Source of the DNA: Glycine soja
Taxonomy: Eukaryota > Streptophyta > Magnoliopsida > Fabales > Fabaceae
NCBI RefSeq assembly: GCF_004193775.1
Contig: NC_041021.1
Span: 9,323,795 to 9,387,794 of the forward strand
Direction: 5' to 3'
Length of the DNA: 64,000 nt
The position numbers and the translations under genes were made by a program. Positions 46,027 through 56,263 of the stretch are shown here, piece by piece. The notes under the pieces were generated by a model that saw only the letters and a list, made by a program, of their open reading frames with translations, had not been told where the DNA came from and made no database searches. Every line of letters starts with the position of its first letter. Positions within the stretch are counted from its first letter, which is position 1.

Positions 46027-46875
46027 ACAACAACAACAACAACAACGCCTTATCCCACTAGGTGGGGTCGGCTACATGGATCAACTTCCGCCATAATGTT
46101 CTATCAAGTACCATACTTCTATCCAAATCATTAAGTTCGAGATCCTTTTTGATAACCTCTCTTATAGTCTTTTTGGGTCTTCCTCTGCCTTGAATTGTTT
46201 GCCTTCTCTCCATCTGGTCTACTCTCCTCACTACAAAGTCTACCGGTCTTCTCTCTACATGCCCAAACCACCTAAGTCTATTTTCCACCATCTTCTCTAC
46301 AATAGGCGCTACTCCAACCCTCTCTCTAATAGCTTCGTTTCTAATTTTATCCTGTCGAGTCTTACCACACATCCACCGCAACATCCTCATCTCCGCTACA
46401 CCTACTTTATTCTCATGTTGGCTCTTGACTGCCCAACATTCTGTTCCGTACAATATCGCCGGTCTTACCGCAGTCCGATAAAACTTTCCCTTTAGCTTGA
46501 TTGGTACCTTTGCATCACATAACACCCCCGATGCTTTTCTCCATTTCATCCATCCTGCTTGAATACGATGATTCACATCCCCTTCAATTTCTCCATCATC
46601 CTGTATTACAGACCCAAGATATTTAAACCGTGTGACTTGAGGGATAATATGGTCTCCTATTTTCACCTCTGAGTTAGAAACCCTTCTTCTTTTGTTGAAC
46701 TTACATTCCATATACTCCGATTTGCTTCTGCTTAGGCGAAAGCCATGTGTTTCTAGAGCTCGTCTCCAAGTTTCCAACCTCTCATTCAACTCCTCCCTCG
46801 ACTCTCCAAGGAGGACTATGTCATCTGCAAAAAGCATGCATCTCGGCGCTATCTCTTGGATTTGTTCCGTGAGGA
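46027..46875 (-). mobile_element. RTE-type LINE, 5'-truncated, 849 bp, 16-bp TSD
   Basis: The direct repeat TTTTTAGGGAAAAACA occurs at 46011-46026 and 46876-46891. Read on the minus strand the insertion ends in a (GTT)n tail (46027-46047), characteristic of RTE-clade LINEs rather than poly(A). It sits between ORF1 and gag of the Tat element and is therefore younger than it. Confidence 0.93.
46058..46861 (-). pseudogene. RTE LINE reverse transcriptase C-terminal part
   Basis: A minus-strand open frame includes MLFADDIVLLGESREELNER (FADD active site, near the 5' truncation), TRFKYLGSVIQDDGEIEGDV, the AILYGTECWAVK segment, MLRWMCGKTRQDKIRNE and RLRWFGHVERRP. All are standard C-terminal RTE motifs. 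Endonuclease and the N-terminal RT half are missing by 5' truncation. The remaining frame has no stop, which suggests a recent insertion. Confidence 0.92.
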
Positions 46876-46947
46876 TTTTTAGGGAAAAACACCATAACTA
46901 AACGCGCCACAAGGCATCCCTATCGCACCAGATCCAAATCGAGAACG

Positions 46948-48564
46948 ATGGGTAATCAAGAGGAGACACAGGAACAGATGAAAGCTGACATGTCGGCTCT
47001 GAAAGAACAGATGGCTTCCATGATGGAGGCCATGTTAGGAATGAGGCAGCTCATGGAGAAAAACGTGGCCACCGCTGCCGTTGTCAGTTCGGCCGCCGAA
47101 GCAGACCCAACTCTCTTGGCTACCGCGCGCCATCCTCCCTCAAACATAGTAGGACGGGGAAGGAACACGCTGGGGCATGACGGCAACCCTCATCTGGGAT
47201 ACAACCGAGCGGCTTACCCTTATGGATTTCCGCCCAACTACTCACCACCCGTCCTGCAAGACGATGCGGGCCATATTGCTTCTCCCGTCCTTGAAAGAGA
47301 GCCTCCTCAACAGCCTGACGAGGTCCACGAAGACCCTCAAGACTATGCTCGAAGGGATGTCGAGTTCTATCCCCCGATCCCCGAAGGGCCGGCACCCAGC
47401 ACGTTGCCTCAGCCCAACATCACGACACAACCAATAGTTTTGTCCATGGAAGGACCGCCCCCGGCAACTGAAGAAAGGAGGAAGCTCGATCTCCTCGAGG
47501 AGAGACTGAGGGCCGTGGAGGGATTTGGTGACTATCCGTTCGCAGACATGACGGATCTCTGCTTAGTACCCGATGTTGTTATCCCTCTGAAGTTCAAAGT
47601 ACCTGACTTCGACAAGTATAAAGGGACAACTTGTCCCAAGAACCATCTCAAGATGTACTGTCGCAAGATGGGCGCACACTCTAAGGATGAGAAGCTATTA
47701 ATACACTTTTTTCAAGATAGCTTGGCCGGAGCCGCAGTAGTTTGGTACACTAATTTGGAAGCTTCCCGTATCCGTACTTGGAAGGATCTGATTACTGCCT
47801 TCCTAAGGCAATATCAGTATAATTCTGATATGGCTCCCGATCGCACTCAGCTGCAGAATATGTTCAAGAAAGAGGGCGAAACCTTTAAAGAATACGCACA
47901 GCGGTGGAGAGACCTGGCAGCACAAGTGGCTCCTCCCATGGTCGAGAGAGAGATGATCACTATGATGGTAGACACTTTGCCAGTGTTCTACTATGAGAAG
48001 CTAGTAGGTTACATGCCGTCCAGCTTCGCGGACTTAGTGTTCGCCGGGGAAAGAATCGAGGTAGGATTGAAAAGAGGAAAGTTCGATTACGTTTCCTCCA
48101 TGAGTGCGAATGCCAAAAGAATCGGGACAACGGGGGCAAAAAGGAAGGAAGGAGATGCCCATGCTGTCTCTTCAACACCCGCATGGGTCAATCCCCCGCA
48201 GTCACCTCATGGTACCCATCAGTACGCGCAACATCACCCGAGCTTCTCGGCTCACACCGGGAACGCCTCTAGTTCAGCACCTGTGCAGCCTAAGGCACCC
48301 ACCCAGAGGGAAGCTCCCCAAGTTCCAACTCTGAACACAACTCGCCCGGCCGGCAATTCCAACGCAATAAGGAACTTCCCTCCGAGGCCATTTCAAGAAT
48401 TCACCCCACTCCCAATGATGTATGAAGACCTCTTGCCGTCCCTCATTGCCAACCAATTGGCCGTGGTAACTCCCGGAAAAGTCTTCCAACCCCCTTTCCC
48501 AAAGTGGTGTGACCCTAACGCAACTTGCAAGTACCATGGGGGGTGCCCCGGGGCATTCCATTGA
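46948..48564 (+). CDS. Tat element gag, 538 aa frame
   Basis: The frame starts MGNQEETQEQMKADMSALKE with an N-terminal coiled-coil-like helix, followed by a Pro-rich linker. The retrotransposon gag domain follows (KFKVPDFDKYKGTTCPKNHL, GAAVVWYTNLEASRI, TFKEYAQRWRDLAAQVAPPM). The frame ends within a zinc-knuckle-like CKYHGG motif at a run of six G (48538-48543). From there the text continues in the +1 frame with APGHSIEKC, so gag and protease are separated by a frame change that could be mutation or, less likely, programmed shifting. Gag forms the particle core in this family. Confidence 0.88.
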   Translation: MGNQEETQEQMKADMSALKEQMASMMEAMLGMRQLMEKNVATAAVVSSAAEADPTLLATARHPPSNIVGRGRNTLGHDGNPHLGYNRAAYPYGFPPNYSPPVLQDDAGHIASPVLEREPPQQPDEVHEDPQDYARRDVEFYPPIPEGPAPSTLPQPNITTQPIVLSMEGPPPATEERRKLDLLEERLRAVEGFGDYPFADMTDLCLVPDVVIPLKFKVPDFDKYKGTTCPKNHLKMYCRKMGAHSKDEKLLIHFFQDSLAGAAVVWYTNLEASRIRTWKDLITAFLRQYQYNSDMAPDRTQLQNMFKKEGETFKEYAQRWRDLAAQVAPPMVEREMITMMVDTLPVFYYEKLVGYMPSSFADLVFAGERIEVGLKRGKFDYVSSMSANAKRIGTTGAKRKEGDAHAVSSTPAWVNPPQSPHGTHQYAQHHPSFSAHTGNASSSAPVQPKAPTQREAPQVPTLNTTRPAGNSNAIRNFPPRPFQEFTPLPMMYEDLLPSLIANQLAVVTPGKVFQPPFPKWCDPNATCKYHGGCPGAFH

Positions 48565-50547
48565 AAAATGTTTGGCCTTTAAACACAAGGTCCAACATTT
48601 GATAGATGCTGGATGGCTGACTTTCCAAGAGGATCGGCCCAATGTGAAAACCAACCCGCTCACCAATCATGGAGGGGGAGCAGTTAATGCCGTTGAGTCC
48701 GATAGGCCGCGCAGGTCTAAACCTTTAAAGGATGTGGCAACCCCTAGGAGGTTTATCTTTGAGGCCCTACAAAAGGGAGGTGTGATTCCCCATAGTGGGC
48801 GTAAGGAGGATTCCTGTTTGCTGCATTCCGGCGAGCTGCATGACATGGAAACGTGTTTGGGAGTAGAGGAATTGTTACAGCGGATGATAGATCAAGGTCG
48901 ACTGGAAGTTGGCAGTGAAGGAAGAGAGGAGCAGCACATATGCATGCAGTCCACGGATGGGAGCACTGCTACGAAGCCCAAACCCTTGGTGATATACTTC
49001 ACCAAGGGCACAGCTTCGCAAAAGCCCGGACACCCCTTGGCAGCTAAACCTGTCCCTTTCTCGTACCAAAATAGCCACGCAGTCCCATGGAGATATACAC
49101 CTCCGAGGGGGAAGGAAGAAGAAGCCACCGACGTCAGCTCGTTGTCGGCTAAGGTAACAAATATCACGGGACTGAGTGGTGTGACCCGTAGCGGTCGTGT
49201 GTTTGCACCCCCGGACCTACCAGTCCAACCTGCGAACGTCAAGGGGAAATCAAAAGTGGTGGAGGAACAAGATGATGAAATACCCCTCACTTCGAATAGA
49301 GATATTCTGGCAAAAGGTCTTCCGGAGAAAAAGGATGGTAAAAAGGAGGTGTCACTAGAGGAAGCCAGCGAGTTCCTCCGTATAATTCAGCAGAGCGAAT
49401 TCAAGGTTATCGAGCAGCTCAACAAAACCCCAGCCAGGGTCTCGCTGTTGGAGTTACTCATGAGCTCCGAGCCTCATCGGGCTCTGCTAGTAAAAGTTCT
49501 GAACGAGGCCCACGTGGCCCAAGATATCTCGGTAGAAGGTTTCGGAGGGCTGGTCAATAATATCACTGCCAACAACTATCTCGCCTTCGCCGAAGAAGAA
49601 ATCCCCGCCGAGGGGAGAGGGCATAATAAAGCTTTGCACGTATCAGTCAAGTGTATGGACCATATCGTAGCCAAGGTGCTCATCGATAATGGTTCCAGTT
49701 TAAACGTGATGCCTAAGAGCACTTTGGAGAAATTACCATTCAATGCTTCCCACCTAAAGCCGAGTTCAATGGTGGTTCATGCCTTCGACGACACCCGCCG
49801 AGAGGTTAGGGGAGAGATCGATCTCCCAGTACAGATAGGCCCTCACACCTGTCAGGTTACCTTCTAAATAATGGATATTAACCCCCCCTACAGCTGTCTG
49901 TTGGGGCGTCCGTGGATCCACTCAGTGGGAGTTGTTCCCTCTACACTCCACCAAAAGTTGAAATTCGTAGTGGAAGGGCATCTGGTCATCGTATCAGGCG
50001 AGGAAGACATCTTGGTGAGCTGCCCATCCTCTATGCCTTATGTGGAGGCCACAGAGGAGTCATTAGAAACCGCTTTCCAGTCTTTCGAGGTGGTAAGCAT
50101 TTCCTCCGTGGATTCCTTCTCTGGGCAAGCTTGCCTGTCTGATGCAGCAGTAATGATGGCCCGAGTTATGTTGGGGAACGGTTACGAACCCGGAATGGGT
50201 TTAGGCAAAGACAACGGCGGCATAACTAGCCTGATAAATGCCAAAGGAAATCGTGGGAAGTATAGGTTAGGCTATAAGCCCACTCAAGCAGATATAAAGA
50301 GAAGCATCGCGGGAAGGAAGAGCGGTAGTCAAAGCTCGCGGTTGAGACAAGAAGGTGAAGGAAGCCCACCCTGCCACATAAGTAGGAGCTTTATAAGCGC
50401 GGGTCTAGGGGACGAAGGTCAAGTGGTCGCGATATACGAAGATGATGTTCCGAGTACATTGGATTTGGTACGACCATGCCCTCCTGATTTCCAGTTGGGA
50501 AATTGGCGAGTGGAAGAACGCCCCGGCATTTACGCGACGAGCATAAT
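48509..50547 (+). pseudogene. Tat element gag end, aspartic protease and G-patch
   Basis: A continuous frame apart from one stop (TAA 49865-49867). It opens with the zinc-knuckle end (PGHSIEKC) and a long linker. The retropepsin follows, with the catalytic motif VLIDNGSSLNVM (about 49677-49712; DNGS in place of the common DTGA). After the stop, the protease C-terminal segment ([12 protein letters not shown]) is followed by a G-patch motif ([16 protein letters not shown], about 50169-50217) near the C-terminal end. The frame then meets an intron donor at 50548. G-patch domains bind RNA or RNA helicases and are known in some retroelement proteases. The single stop replaces a sense codon, so this copy is inactive. 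Confidence 0.85.
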
Positions 50548-50728
50548 GTAAACCTTTACGGTTTTAAAAGCTCTATAGTTGGGCCTAGGCTTTAGAGTTT
50601 TTCTTTTGTTAAGGCTTTGTGTCTTTTGTTTTTGAATTTATAATACAAGGATCTTTCTTCATCTGTTCCTACGTCTCTACCCATTCTCATCCATTTGCAT
50701 GTTTACTTCTTTATTTTTAAAACGGCAG
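50548..50728 (+). other. putative Ogre-type intron between protease and RT
   Basis: GT at 50548 (AT/GTAAACC) and AG at 50728 (AACGGCAG/ATCC) enclose 181 bp of T-rich sequence with stops. Joining 50547 to 50729 keeps the reading frame from the G-patch region into the pol frame that runs through 50826. A spliced gag-pro/pol intron at this place is a known hallmark of Ogre elements. Confidence 0.75.
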
Positions 50729-51924
50729 ATCCGATGACGAGTCCCTCGAAGGTACTAATACCTGGGACCCGCCTATCAACTTCGAGCAAGAAACGAATCA
50801 AACGGAAGATGAAGGGAACGAGGATGTGGGACTTCCCCCGGAATTAGAAAGGATAGTCGCCCATGAGGACCAAGAAATGGGGCCTCATCAAGAAGAAACA
50901 GAACTAGTAGACTTGGGAATTGGCAGTGGAAAAAGGGAAGTAAAGATAGGCACAGGTATTACCGCACCTATCCGTGAAGAATTAATAACCCTGCTAAGAG
51001 ACTACCAAGACATCTTTGCTTGGTCGTACCAAGATATGCCCGGTTTGAGCTCTGACATTGTACAACACCGATTACCTCTAAATCCCGAGTGTTCCCCAGT
51101 AAAGCAGAAACTGAGAAGGATGAAGCCCGAAACATCCTTGAAGATAAAAGAAGAAGTGAAAAAGCAATTTGACGCTGGTTTTCTGGCCGTCGCTCGTACC
51201 CGAATGGGTTGCCAACATTGTACCGGTCCCTAAGAAGGATGGGAAAGTACGAATGTGTGTGGATTATCGGGACCTGAATCGGGCCAGTCCCAAGGACAAC
51301 TTTCCTTTACCACACATCGATATCCTCGTAGATAATACGGCCAATTTCGCTTTATTTTCCTTCATGGATGGTTTCTCCGGTTACAATCAGATAAAGATGG
51401 CGCCAGAGGATATGGAAAAGACTACCTTCGTCACCCTATGGGGAACATTCTGTTACAAGGTGATGTCCTTTGGACTCAAGAATGCCGGGGCAACTTATCA
51501 ACGGGCCATGGTAGCTTTGTTCCATGATATGATGCATCAAGAGATCGAGGTCTACGTGGACGACATAATTGCTAAATCTAAATCCAAGGAAGAACACCTT
51601 GTCAACCTGCGGAAGTTGTTCGAAAGGCTTAAGAAATATCAATTAAGGTTGAACCCCGCCAAGTGTACCTTTGGGGTCAAATAAGGGAAATTGCTTGGTT
51701 TCATTGTAAGCCAGAAAGGGATAGAGGTAGACCCTGAAAAGGTGAAGGCTATCCTTGAGATGCCGGAACCCTGTACAGAGAGGCAAGTCTGAGGTTTCCT
51801 GGGACGCTTGAATTATATTGCCAGATTCATATCGCAGCTCACCGCCATTTGTGAGTCGCAGCTCACCAAACTGACCGCTGGAATGAGGGTTGCCAAGAGG
51901 CTTTCGGAAGGATCAAGAAATGCC
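50729..51924 (+). pseudogene. Tat element reverse transcriptase
   Basis: 50729 to about 51200 carries the N-terminal linker (DYQDIFAWSYQDMPGL, RRMKPETSLKIKEE). A frame break near 51200 (equivalent to two missing bases) leads into the catalytic region: VPKKDGKVRMCVDYRDLN, FMDGFSGYNQI, FGLKNAGATYQR and the active-site VYVDDIIAKSK (about 51553-51585). In-frame TAA (51682) and TGA (51790) follow, and the thumb/connection region is deleted between about 51855 and 51880. RT copies the element RNA into DNA in the particle; this copy cannot encode an intact enzyme. Confidence 0.9.
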
Positions 51925-51926
51925 TC

Positions 51927-52703
51927 ATGAATCCCCCTGTGCTTATGCCACCAGTACCTGGAAGGCCTCTCATCTTGTACATGACAATCTTGGACGAGTC
52001 AATGGGGTGTATGCTGGGGACACATGACGAATCCGGAAAGAAAGAACGCGCTGTCTACTACCTGAGGAAGAAGTTCACGACCTGTGAAATGAATTACTCT
52101 TTGCTCGAAAGAACGTGTTGTGCTTTAGTATGGGCATCCCATCGCCTAAGGCAGTACATGCTGAGCCATACTACCTGGTTGATATCCAAGATGGACCCAG
52201 TCAAGTACATCTTTGAAAAGCCAGCTCTCACAGGACAAATCGCCCGGTGGCAAGTCCTGCTATCCGAGTTTGATATAGTTTACGTCACCCAAAAGGCGAT
52301 AAAAGGAAGCGCCTTGGCAGATTATTTGACTCAGCAGCCTCTTAACGACTATCAGCCCATGCATCCCGAATTCCCAGATGAGGACATCATGGCCTTGTTT
52401 GAGGAAAAATTGGACGAAGATCGGGACAAATGGACTGTATGGTTTGACGGAGCGTCGAATGTTCTAGGCCATGGCGTTGGAGCAGTATTGGTCTCTCCGG
52501 ACAATCAATGCGTACCTTTCACAGCCAGGTTAGGATTCGACTGCACCAACAACATGGCCGAATATGAAGCATGTGCCCTGGCCGTCCAGGCAGCGATTGA
52601 CTCCAATGTCAAACTACTCAACGTGTACGGCGACTCAGCGTTGGTAATCCATCAGCTGAGAGGGGAATGGGAAACTAGAGATCCCAAGCTGATCCCAAGC
52701 TAA
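51927..52703 (+). CDS. Tat element RNase H plus archaeal-type second RNase H
   Basis: The frame first shows the gypsy RNase H (LYMTILDESMGCMLG, the ERAVYYLRKKFT segment, LLERTCCALVWA). A linker follows, then a second RNase H of archaeal type (WTVWFDGASNVLGHGVGAVL; NNMAEYEACALAVQAAI; VYGDSALVIHQL), with the catalytic D, E and D visible. The second domain is diagnostic of Tat-lineage elements, where it has been proposed to aid polypurine-tract processing. The frame ends at a small local duplication (TGATCCCAAGC repeated, 52680-52701) that shifts into the integrase frame. Confidence 0.88.
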   Translation: MNPPVLMPPVPGRPLILYMTILDESMGCMLGTHDESGKKERAVYYLRKKFTTCEMNYSLLERTCCALVWASHRLRQYMLSHTTWLISKMDPVKYIFEKPALTGQIARWQVLLSEFDIVYVTQKAIKGSALADYLTQQPLNDYQPMHPEFPDEDIMALFEEKLDEDRDKWTVWFDGASNVLGHGVGAVLVSPDNQCVPFTARLGFDCTNNMAEYEACALAVQAAIDSNVKLLNVYGDSALVIHQLRGEWETRDPKLIPS

Positions 52704-52752
52704 GACCTTTGATGAGATCTCCTTCCATCATGTTCCCCGCGAGGAAAATCAA

Positions 52753-54111
52753 ATGGCGGATGCGCTTGCTACTTTGGCGTCTATGTTCCAGCTAACGCCG
52801 CACGGGGATCTACCATACATTGAATTTTGGTGTCGTGGCAAACCCGCGCATTGTTGCCAAGTAGAAGAGGAACGGGATGGTAAGCCTTGGTATTTCAACA
52901 TCAAGCGATATGTCGTAAGCAAAGAATACCCACCAGAGATTGCCGACAATGATAAAAGGACATTGAGAAGATTGGCGGCCGGTTTCTTCATGAGCGGAAG
53001 CATACTATATAAGAGAAACCATGACATGACACTCCTGCGGTGCGTGGATGCCAAAGAGGCGAACCACATGATCGAGGAAGTCCATGAGGGCTCGTTTGGA
53101 ACGCACGCCAACGGGCATGCTATGGCCAGAAAGATCCTAAGGGCAGGTTATTACTGGCTTACCATGGAAAGTGATTGTTGTGTCCACGTAAGGAAATGCC
53201 ACAAATGTCAAGCATTCGCAGACAATCTCAATGCCCCACCGCATCCTCTGAATGTCATGTCCGCCCCTTGGCCTTTCTCCATGTGGGGAATAGATGTCAT
53301 CGGGGCCATTGAGCCCAAGGCCTCGAATGGTCATCGCTTCATCCTCGTGGCGATAGATTATTTCACCAAGTGGGTCGAGGCGGCCTCCTACGCCAATATC
53401 ACGAGGGGTGTAGTGGTCAGGTTCATTAAGAAAGAGATCATCTGCCGATATGGTTTGCCAAGGAAGATTATCACGGACAACGGCACCAACCTGAATAACA
53501 AGATGATAGGGGAAATGTGCGAGGAGTTTAAAATCCAGCATCACAATTCCATGCCCTACCAACCAAAGATGAATGGAGCCGTGGAAGCGGCCAATAAAAA
53601 TATCAAAAAGATTATCCAAAAGATGACCGTGTCGTACAAAGATTGGCACGAGATGCTCCTATTCGCGTTACGCGGTTACCGAACTTCAGTACGAATGTCA
53701 ACTGGGGCAACACCATTCTCATTGGTATATGGGATGGAGGCTGTGCTACCGTTTGAGGTAGAAGTCCCGTCATTAAGGATCTTGGCGGAATCCGGATTAA
53801 AGGAATCAGAGTGGGCTCAAACGCGCTATGACCAGCTCAACCTCATTGAAGGTAAGCGCTTAACGGCCATGAGTCATGGGCACTTGTACCAGCAAAGAAT
53901 GAAGAATGCATTCGACAAGAAGGTACGATTGCGCAAGTTCCATGAGGGAGACCTTGTGTTAAAGAAAATGTCCCATACTGTCAAGGACAATCGAGGAAAA
54001 TGGGCCCCAAACTACGAAGGGCCTTTTGTTGTGAAGAGGGCTTTTTTCGGAGGAGCCCTGGTGCTTACCAACATGGATGGCGAAGAGCTACCTTCACCCG
54101 TGAAACTCTGA
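52753..54111 (+). CDS. Tat element integrase
   Basis: A frame of 452 residues. It starts in the RNase H tail (MADALATLASMFQL). The H2C2 zinc-binding domain is HEGSFGTHANGHAMARKIL...CHKCQAF (about residues 110-156). The catalytic core shows D in MWGIDVIGAIEP, D in IITDNGTNLNN and E in NGAVEAANKNIKKI (the DDE triad). A C-terminal region follows (RKFHEGDLVLKKMSH, KWAPNYEGPFVVKRAF). The expected last dozen residues are shifted out of frame near 54100 by one base. Integrase inserts element cDNA into chromosomes. The domain is otherwise intact. Confidence 0.92.
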   Translation: MADALATLASMFQLTPHGDLPYIEFWCRGKPAHCCQVEEERDGKPWYFNIKRYVVSKEYPPEIADNDKRTLRRLAAGFFMSGSILYKRNHDMTLLRCVDAKEANHMIEEVHEGSFGTHANGHAMARKILRAGYYWLTMESDCCVHVRKCHKCQAFADNLNAPPHPLNVMSAPWPFSMWGIDVIGAIEPKASNGHRFILVAIDYFTKWVEAASYANITRGVVVRFIKKEIICRYGLPRKIITDNGTNLNNKMIGEMCEEFKIQHHNSMPYQPKMNGAVEAANKNIKKIIQKMTVSYKDWHEMLLFALRGYRTSVRMSTGATPFSLVYGMEAVLPFEVEVPSLRILAESGLKESEWAQTRYDQLNLIEGKRLTAMSHGHLYQQRMKNAFDKKVRLRKFHEGDLVLKKMSHTVKDNRGKWAPNYEGPFVVKRAFFGGALVLTNMDGEELPSPVKL

Positions 54112-54858
54112 TGTCGTCAAGCGATATTATGCTTAGAATCTGGGGCAATTAAGGATGTCGCCGCATGTTCTTTATCTTTATGTGTTTTCTGGGTTTCCCC
54201 CAGGGATTCCCCGTCTACTGTATCTCTCGTTACAATCTTTCAAAGAAGTGAACGTGAGTTCGAGGCTTTAGTCCTCACGTTGGTTTTAAACCTTGCGTTA
54301 ATTTGTGATCACCTGAGCCCTTCCGCTCAGTTCATGGGATGCCCCAAGCACTTAATTAAAATTGAACCTAAACCAACTTTCACTAAAATTTGCTGCGTTT
54401 GAAAGCATTCATGCATACGCATATGCATGCATATTGTTGTGGTAAAACAGGGGCAGGATCATCTTGAGCTACCTTCTGGGGTAGAGACAAAGCTAAAACA
54501 GCAGAAACCAATCGAGGTAAGACAACGACGCGGTCGAGATTTGCCACACCTCGTTGTTTCCTACTTTCAGATACTTGGGGACGGACACAAAAGGAGGCTA
54601 GGGTCACTACCAATAGGTCGTCATCCTTAACCTAGCCCGGGACAAGCGGAAAGCGCTGTTGTAAAGCAGCCCAGTATCCTTTGAAATTATAGTAATTATT
54701 ACCTTTGTTCGATGCCTAATCTATCCTGGGGGGTTTCGATCAGTACCTTACGGAGTGGCTGGCGGAGCATCAAAAGCTTTGGTCCCCTCACGCGAGCCAT
54801 TCCCGTGTACAGTCGCCTCTGAAATCAATCGACCCCTTTTTTTTAAAAAAAAAAAAAA
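54112..54858 (+). other. spacer downstream of integrase
   Basis: No coding signature. T-rich and mixed sequence ending in an A-rich run (54845-54858). Short frames here do not resemble any family. Confidence 0.5.
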
Positions 54859-55056
54859 GGTGCAGGTTAGCTCGCCTGGGCGAGCAGCCCCTGCACCAAA
54901 ATATAAAAAATGAAGAAGGGGGACGTTTTTGCATTCAAAAACTTCTTTTCCCCCCATTCAAAAGCAATACCCACGGAATTTACGAGTTTGCAGCCCTAGG
55001 GTCACTATTTTTCGCATTTTTCGATTCCATTTTGCGCTTTTATTCATCACCAACAA
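54859..55056 (+). promoter_or_regulatory. LTR-like internal promoter segment
   Basis: A hairpin (GGTGCAGG ... CCTGCACC, 54859-54897) encloses GCTCGCCTGGGCGAGC, the same 15-bp core that stands upstream of the TATA box in both LTRs (41904, 60749). A TATA-like ATATAAAAAA follows at 54901. The segment ends in CATCACCAACAA/GTAAGT (donor at 55057), echoing CTTCAACGG/GTAAGTACC in the LTR. I infer a diverged LTR-derived promoter and leader exon for the downstream ORF. Transcription is not shown. Confidence 0.5.
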
Positions 55057-56260
55057 GTAAGTATTCCATCCTTAAGCTTTCTAGCTTTTCATTGGTGTAT
55101 TTTGATCTCCTTTTGGTGCTCTAAATTATGGGAATGTGCTCAAATATGTGGGGCAATTTTGGTTTGTTTTCTTGCTTGGTTGGGTTGAATTGGAGGTTTG
55201 TATGAGATGGCCCTAGGCCTATAATGTATTTTGAAGCAATGGGGCATGCCACATTGTCCCCGTTCTCTTGCTATTGATGCCTAAACGCGCGCCCACCAAG
55301 TGTTCGGTGAAATGCCTCAATGGCATTAGCGCGTGATTTTTGTAGGGAAACAACCTATGGGACAATTTGGTTTGCACATGTTTTCTATTTTTTGGGACAT
55401 GCATTCAGTTTCGTAAGGGCTAGAGTAATTGCCCCACATATATCCTAGGCCTAGGAACCAAAGTTTGTATGTAAGAGAACACAAGAGTGGATGCATATTG
55501 GGTGAAGCTACCCTTTTTGGCCAGCAATCAGCTATGAGCCACGCTACAATAGTTTCCCTACGCCTAGATGCTTAGGAATTTTGTTCATCATAAACGTGTA
55601 GGTGTAGAATAAGTAGCAAAATACCTTTGGCAATTTACACTTTGGGTATGGTAGCAAAATACTTGGATGTATGTACATGTAATTTTTGGTAGTCAAAATG
55701 TCTCACAAAAAAATATATATGTTGCATGTTATGTAAAGAAAATACCTTACAAAGATACCTTTTAATTTGAATGCAATTTTAGTCAGCAAAAGAAAATATA
55801 CTTGAATTTGCATGCGGCTTTAGGTAGCAAAAACACTGGAATAAAGCATGAAATGTAGCACCTTATTGTGTAGGTGGCCAAGATTCATCACGAAGTTTGT
55901 GTATGTATAGGTATTAGAAATACCAGAATGTGCACGTATGCAATTTTTGGTAGCCAAAGTGCTTTGAGTATGCATGTATGTAAATTTAGCAAAGGAAATG
56001 CATGTGATGTAGGTAGCAAATACACCTTGGAAGTACATATAAGTGATCTAGGTAACGAAGGTGCCTTGATTGTGCATGGGTGCATTTTTCTTAGTTAGAA
56101 GAATATCTTGTGCGAGTGAATGTTCGTAAGGAAGTATGTGCATGAGTTTGCTCTAAATTTACATTGATGTTTGTGTTTATTGGAGGAGGTTGTATGCCAT
56201 TTTCGTTTTAAGAGTAGCATTTCTTGGTAAAACTAACTTTCCAAATGTTTGCCTTCGCAG
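55057..56260 (+). other. putative 1.2-kb leader intron of the downstream ORF
   Basis: Donor AA/GTAAGTATT at 55057 and acceptor TTTGCCTTCGCAG at 56260, three bases before the ORF start codon. The interior is T-rich, with repeated GGTAGCAAA-type words (around 55650, 55780-55860 and 55995-56060) and no coding potential. Confidence 0.55.
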
Positions 56261-56263
56261 GAA

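Noticed and set aside
52749..53649. Minus-strand frames opposite integrase
   Set aside because: Antisense shadows of a clear integrase domain.
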